64,000 bases of DNA, from assembly GCA_017591395.1 (NCBI GenBank), contig WEDG01002106.1:124001-188000 (forward strand), written 5' to 3'. The position numbers and the translations under genes were made by a program. Below are positions 59,005 to 64,000 of this stretch, in pieces. The number at the start of each line of letters is the position of its first letter. The first letter of the stretch is position 1. Under the pieces are notes generated by a model. That model was given only the letters and a program-made list of their open reading frames with translations, was not told where the DNA came from and did no database searches. Source of the stretch: Schistocephalus solidus (taxonomy: Eukaryota; Platyhelminthes; Cestoda; Diphyllobothriidea; Diphyllobothriidae).

Positions 59005-60534
59005 GTATGTAATTTTTTTGAAAAGCGAAGCATTTTGATGTTTCTCAGTTACAATGGACGCCTACAGATTTCCAAGATAGGCGTAGAGACTCGCCCTTGT
59101 CAGCACTCCCAAAGTCTGTCACACAAGGCGTCATATCGTCACAACAATTTTAAATGCATTGTGTATCGGCTTAGGAAGTGAAGTTTCAAAACTGACGGCT
59201 GTGTTAGGTGAATCTCAAAGGGAACATCGTTTTACCGCAAAGTTCTAGGAATCATTCAATGGTATGCATCCTTTGAAGATGTGAAGTCAGTTACCTTGAG
59301 AATTACTTTGTTTACCTAAGCCCTCGGGCCGCTTCTCGATAGCATCTTCAGAGAAATGAGAAAAAAATCTAACATTTTAAGCAGTAAGCTAATAATTAAA
59401 CTCATTGAATATGCTGCATCTGTCAGAGTAGCCCTTGGTATCCGTGTGAGAATTTGGTTCATATATCAGCAGTGAATGACTCGCTTCTGAAGTCCCAAGT
59501 ACCCTTCGCTGTTTATCCCAAACAGCTAGTAGCTCTGAACAATAAGTGCCCTGAAAGAACTGAAAACGAAATCAGCTTTTCGTGCAGTTTTACTTTTATG
59601 GGCATACGCAGTGTGGTACATAACCCGAGACTGAATTTAATCAATCACTGATGCACATTAGTTGGTGACTTTTTGATGAAAGAAGTGAAGATTTTTTTTC
59701 TGAATTTCTCGAGTCTCCTTGAGTCTTGCCACCCGTGCCAATTCCTTACGCAGTTCTTTTTTCCAGCGTTTGCCGAGGGCCTAGGAACAAAGTTCTCTTC
59801 GTGAAACACAACCCCCCAACTGTGAATGTGGCATTTTGGAGGCTGTTCATAATGCCTATGTGAACGTTCCAAGAATTTCTTAAGTCCTGAACCGTTTAAG
59901 CATCTAACCTTGTCCGAATAACCATCTGTATTACGTACAACCTCACCAAGCAAATAGTTCAAACGGAAATACTTACAAACGTATCATGTTTGGGGCAGAA
60001 AACCGAACGTCAGTTGATCATGAGTAGTCGAAGGAAATAAATTTGATAAAGACACATCCAAAAATAAAATTTCCGAGGCTGATAACGAAAATTCAGGCGG
60101 TGGAAGTAACCACCAACCACGTAAGCATACATTTCAGGGTGGGGCTTGTATTTTGGTCTTGTCCAGCTGACTGGCATCGGAAGAAATTAGTGTAGATGGG
60201 GAGGGACGACAAAGAATGCGCGTTTAATTTACCTCCATTGAGTCAATCCTAATCCTGACCACCGGCTGGGCCCGGAAAAAAAACCGTACAATGGCGCAGG
60301 TAATCCACAAACGAGGTCTAGCTGTTGGGTCAAAATTACTTCATCGAAACAATGCTTATCAATGTTCTGCTAACTATTATCCTCTATTGGTGCATATGGA
60401 GTATTTTTTTCAAGTTGGATTAAAGTTCTGTGTTCAAACTAAAAACCAGCATTCAACTGTATGCTAGGTCAATCGAAATTCCACTATATGTGATCTACTG
60501 TTGAAGGTTCAAATAAGTAACCTTGTCTACAAGA

Positions 60535-60660
60535 CTGTCATTGCAGCCGGACCATACGGGAGAGGAGGAGAGAGTACGGTAGATGCAGCGCAAGTGTACT
60601 ATCACTCCAAACTAAACTTCAAACTTCACAAGTCACCGTCCCTTCGCCCACAGTACTGTG
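60535..60660 (-). repeat. R1 fragment
   Basis: GGGAGAGGAGGAGAGAG, GGTAGATGCAGCGCAAGTGT and ACTATCACTCCAAACTAAA are the reverse complement of the R1 5' segment. The copy breaks off on both sides. Confidence 0.7.
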
Positions 60661-61282
60661 ACCAACGGGACCGGTCATTTATTGACATATTAAGGGCAAA
60701 ATATTTCCCCCTTCATATTTGGTTGAACTGATATAATGTCTAAGCGTCTGCAATGTCCATTTATTAATCTTCAACGCATGATGATCATCCAGATGGTGGT
60801 AATTAGCTTTAAGCATTCATTCCTCCAGTAGTCAACAGAAAATTACGACGGTCCCAAGTACGCCGCTATGTACTAACGGATTGTGCCGAGCCAGGGTTTT
60901 GAGATGAGCTCTTTGGTGCCCCAAATGTATCAGGGACATCGCTATCAAGGCAGTACACTGCACTGCAGTGAGGGACGACGAAGGCAATGTCCGAATCACT
61001 TTATCGGTCATTATTCTGTCGCCTGAAGTATCTTCGCGAGACGGTCATGACCACTTAGGCTGTATCATTCGAGGCGAAGTCGATGCACTTCGTTCTCAGG
61101 ACCATTTGCAGACGTGGGAGATGGAAAACGGTAGTGCTCCTGTTACAGACGCCTGTGCGAACGCCAAGACTTTCGTGCGTATCCGCATGCGCAGCCTGGT
61201 TCATGGCCAATCACGACTATCCAAACCCGCTAATCAACTTCAAGACCGTCTCATACGCGCTCTGCCTCAAATTGCTGTTACA

Positions 61283-61475
61283 CATGCCAACTCGACCGTC
61301 GTTTTCGACTATGTCCACCTTATGCACCGCAGCAGGGTGACGCAGGAACGGTAACTTGCGCTGGATTGTAGTGAGAATAGACTTTCGCTGCATCCATCTC
61401 ACTTACTGTTTCACGCCCCCACCTGGACCTGGTGGCAAGACAGAGTCAAGAAGACCGGAAAAGACCGGCGTGCTA
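61283..61475 (+). repeat. R1 fragment
   Basis: AACTCGACCGTCGTTTTCGA, GGAACGGTAACTTGCGCTGG, CCCCCACCTGGACCTGGTGG and AGAGTCAAGAAGACCGGAAA match the R1 start, then the sequence diverges. The GC-richer segment just upstream (60900-61280) may be an additional module or unrelated. Confidence 0.75.
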
Positions 61476-62044
61476 CGCATGACACACTCGGGACACCACT
61501 CTCGTACCACACGACGTACGCCCTTGTCCAAATGCCAACTTTTTCCGACCTGTTTACCAATCTTTGTATACAAATACAATATCCTCTCAATTGGAGCCCA
61601 ACTACCTCTCTTCCCATTCGGGACCAAACCTGAAGGGCGTCGTGGCTAAGGTCTCCCTAATGGCTTAAGCTGTCTCAAAACTTCCATCTTCCCCTGTCTA
61701 TCATGCGCATATGCCAGCATTCAGCAAGGTAGAAAAATGACCAGTTGCCTAATTACCTGGCGGCTACGTTCTACGGGTTGTCATATATTGAAGTGGACAG
61801 AGCCATATTGTCAAAGTAACTGATTTAAGTCCGCCAGAATTCAGTGTAAGTTCAACACTGATCGTTTAGAGTAATACGCGTGTATGCCGAGATATACGTC
61901 TGAGGGTATTATATTTAACCCATTCATCACTAACGCTGATTGAATACTGAATGAATGACATTTGGGACGTATTTAACCCCTGACAATCTATTAAAAAATA
62001 CATGACCTAACTTGCGACTTCTCTGTGTCGAGCACGATAAGCTA

Positions 62045-62240
62045 ATTTGCATTCGTTGATAAATGCTCCCCGATCGCTAACGGAACAAGTGATTTCCGCT
62101 AGCGATCAGTGAGCGCTCACCAACGAAAGCAGTCAATATGTCTGATCTAAACCGGCAAGGCAACGAACCCATGACTCTCTGCTTAGAGCGTTGGTCATCG
62201 AGCCACGGGTGGGGCAACACCGTGGGTTGGGTAATACTGG
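62045..62240. mobile_element. SINE-related unit with 34-bp inverted repeat
   Basis: TTCGTTGATAAATGCTCCCC (from 62052) to CGGAA (62085) is the imperfect inverted repeat of 62094-62127 (TTCCGCTAGCG to CACCAACGAA), with an 8-nt loop. After it come TCTGATCTAAACCGGCAAGG and a minus-strand tRNA-like stretch. Read in reverse, that stretch is CCGTGGCTCGATGACCAACG (A-box side), then GGGTTCG (B-box side), about 62209-62164. The same blocks surround the SINE at 16.5 kb, but there GATCTAAACCGGC lies on the A-box side, so the two copies differ in arrangement. Confidence 0.55.
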
Positions 62241-63385
62241 CCATTCCACTCTCCCTTGTCTTTGCCAGCAGTATTAGTCTGCCTATTGACTACTTTATCT
62301 GCCCATTAAAGCCTCATTTTGCTTCTTTGAGTTGCTCCTGGGAGTATAGTATAAAATTCATTTTTGTTCTAGTGGTCTTCCAGAAACGACAAAATTCCTT
62401 ATCAAAAAAGCGTCTGTTTAGTTTTGTCCATCACATTGAGGTTTAATAATTATTTCAATGCAGCGCTGATACTCATGTAAACATTCAAGAAGTCGACTTC
62501 GGCAAACGTACGTTTTCGACTTTTCATCATCGGGTCTGCACAATAATATACGGGAGTGTAGAGTGACAAGAGTTTAAACAACCCATAAGCAGTAAGTATG
62601 GGGAAAGGGTTAAGGACATTCAGACTCCTAGTTTTGTCAGGGGCTTAGGTGGGGGTGGGGGCGGGTTGAGAGGAGAACGGGGAAGGGCAGTCTGCTGCTT
62701 TACCGCGACATGGCAGGTGTGAACACGCATGCTGGATTCATCTTTAGCCATGGCAGACAGAACTAGACTTTGGACTGCCCTAAAACATTTTCCCATACTT
62801 ACTATACCCTCCATTATATTATTGTACAGACCCGATAAGGAATAAACGAAGAAGTACATTCGCCGAAGTTGACGTCTTAAAATTTCAATAATTACCTCTA
62901 AATAGAATAAAATACCAAGAAGATTTAATAAAAAGGGAATACAATAAAACCCACCAGAAACAGTTGAACGAACATGGCCTAGTAGACTATTATAGCCACG
63001 TAAATTTACCCTTATATAGGGGGGTTAAATCCTTCGAATATACCCATTAAAGGAATGGTTCTCCTCTATGTAGGAATGAAGCATTTCTTGGACACGTTTA
63101 GCGAAGCATCGCATGTGCGAAAAATTCTGACGATAACTAATTGACGTTTAAGAGGTTTTTTGTTCTGAATTCTACGTTCGTATGCGTAGTGCTGTAGTTA
63201 TCACGGAAGGATTTCATGATAGAGCATTCAACTGGGATTATAATTGATTTTATCTGCAGCATACGTTAGCTTTCTAGTCCTCGCGAGTGAGATCCCGGGG
63301 CACTGGGTTGCCTCTGTTTTGCCTTCTTGAAGCCGTAAAGGTAAAACTTCACCAAACAGTGGATTTCCCATCATTCCATTTGCAG

Positions 63386-63643
63386 AGCTGCTTGGAGCAA
63401 AAGCAAGTATTGAAGATTATGAGGTCGTTTATCAAGGCATGAAAATCGACTGTCAAGAAGAGGCCAGGTCCGCTATTCAGAGTTTCTGGCTCTACATCAG
63501 TGGTGTGCCACAGACGACACTTGGAAGATACCTTAAGATAACCAAAACCAGGTTTGGTAGCTCCAGAACGCCCATCACATCATATGCCTGCTGTTCAACT
63601 GGAACCGGGGCAAGACGACGAGTTTACACCTACTTCGTGGCAT
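63386..63643 (+). CDS. Ig-domain protein, internal exon (Ig-like domain 2)
   Basis: Acceptor TTTGCAG at 63379-63385. The exon starts AG, which with the last G of exon 1 makes Glu (phase 1). The donor GTGAGC after 63643 again leaves phase 1. The exon is 258 nt, giving 86 codons, the typical symmetric 1-1 Ig exon. Ig signature: Cys in MKIDCQEEA (residue 23), Trp 12 residues on in SFWLYISG (35), Cys in SYACCSTG (69), and a closing strand RRRVYTYFVA. The Cys-to-Cys distance of 46 is within the I-set range. If the donor is not used, the frame runs to a stop at 63723 and an AATAAA at 63865 could serve polyadenylation. Linkage to exon 1 rests on matching phase and orientation. Confidence 0.6.
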
Positions 63644-63723
63644 GTGAGCGCTTCCACTCTTTGTTTCAATTTTTTAAAATTTCGTATGAGACAGAAAAAG
63701 ATTTGTCTCTTTTGGATAGTTAA

Positions 63724-64000
63724 TAAAGCATTTTTGCTTTCCAATCTTATCAAGTTGGACTATTTGACTTTTACTTAGACAGCGTATTTGGGTGCTACCA
63801 TAGCGTGCTTCCTACCTTAATCAATTTAAAATATGTTTATAGTTTAAAAATTAAATCCTTATTGAATAAAGAAGCAACAAATACTTCTTTTATAGCATAG
63901 GATAGGTACGGGGGTCTTTATCTCCTCTCAAAACACGTCAGTAGTGTTCACTCAAGTGCCCCTTAAGTAAATGCTGTAGAAATCCGCGATTTTTTTCAAA
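63724..64000. other. Right edge, no further feature
   Basis: AT-rich; intron or 3' flank of the Ig-domain gene depending on which 3' boundary of the previous exon is right. Confidence 0.4.

Larger units (their letters stand above)
59005..63385 (+). other. Putative intron of the Ig-domain gene (4.4 kb)
   Basis: GTATGT at the left and CATTTGCAG at the right, both phase 1. It contains an R1 fragment (60535-60660), another R1 piece (61283-61475) and a SINE-like inverted repeat (62045-62240). A further phase-1 candidate exon may lie at 59470-59640 (acceptor ATATCAG, ISFSCSFTF), but it has no matching downstream donor and is not annotated. Confidence 0.5.

Noticed and set aside
59470..59651. Possible third Ig-like exon (acceptor ATATCAG in phase 1, ISFSCSFTF)
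   Set aside because: There is no suitable phase-1 donor before the stop at 59649, so it cannot be joined to the 63.4 kb exon.
59645..59962. 105-codon minus-strand frame in the Ig-gene intron
   Set aside because: No family recognised and no supporting splice or promoter context.
60968..61354. 128-codon frame running into an R1 fragment
   Set aside because: Its C-terminal quarter is R1 DNA; the rest is GC-richer sequence with no motif. Probably another repeat module.

Overview
The window is eukaryotic. It has few coding exons, long introns, no operons and dense transposable-element debris. A flatworm, most likely a tapeworm of the Spirometra/Dibothriocephalus/Schistocephalus type, is the best fit. 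That rests on the style of the LINE families (an endonuclease-RT with C-terminal zinc fingers and a CR1/jockey-like element), the degenerate TTAGGG cores in small elements, and the large introns. The organism call is inference from memory of such genomes; no search was run.

Host genes. Two can be supported. (1) A TEAD/Scalloped-type transcription factor lies on the minus strand. Exon A (36645-36453) carries the first half of the TEA DNA-binding domain and exon B (from 28442 downwards) carries the second half. They join in phase 1 across an 8.0 kb intron and restore the Phe-Gly-Arg-Asn of the family. I did not find the YAP/Yorkie-binding domain; it is either below 28 kb and unrecognised or beyond position 1. 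(2) A secreted or membrane protein with immunoglobulin-like domains lies on the plus strand. Exon 1 (58617-59004) has a signal peptide and a degenerate Ig domain. A second exon (63386-63643) is phase 1-1 and holds a clear Ig fold. The gene runs off the right end.

Mobile DNA. 0-7 kb holds copies of a modular GC-richer repeat (called R1 here), three small TIR elements with telomere-like cores (called TM here) and a 54-bp tandem repeat. 7-23 kb is mostly featureless AT-rich DNA with one TM element, one tRNA-related SINE and a decayed R1. 23.7-26.9 kb is a CR1/jockey-like LINE (copy 1). 27.1-36.6 kb holds an R1 copy and the TEAD locus, with a TM element and a GC-rich CCAAT-containing patch in its intron. 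37.57-38.64 kb is a 1.07 kb (ATG)n microsatellite. 39.8-42.5 kb is a very old LINE of the same clade (copy 3), followed by a second trinucleotide repeat. 43.7-47.1 kb holds two minus-strand LINE pieces end to end: an endonuclease fragment of the zinc-finger LINE and CR1-like copy 2. 47.7-48.9 kb has a TM element and a SINE. 49.4-54.7 kb is the zinc-finger LINE between inverted R1 copies. 55-64 kb is the Ig-gene region with R1 and SINE pieces in its intron.

Most notable. All three CR1-like copies, including the strongly diverged one, carry an in-frame TGA at the same codon, 29 residues after the RT catalytic FADD box. The flanking reading frame is intact on both sides, and the codon sits where related RTs usually have Trp. 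This is either an inherited defect of a trans-mobilised master or a conserved recoded stop. The TM family (TTAGGG-like core between long inverted repeats) and the modular R1 family are the other main candidates for undescribed elements.
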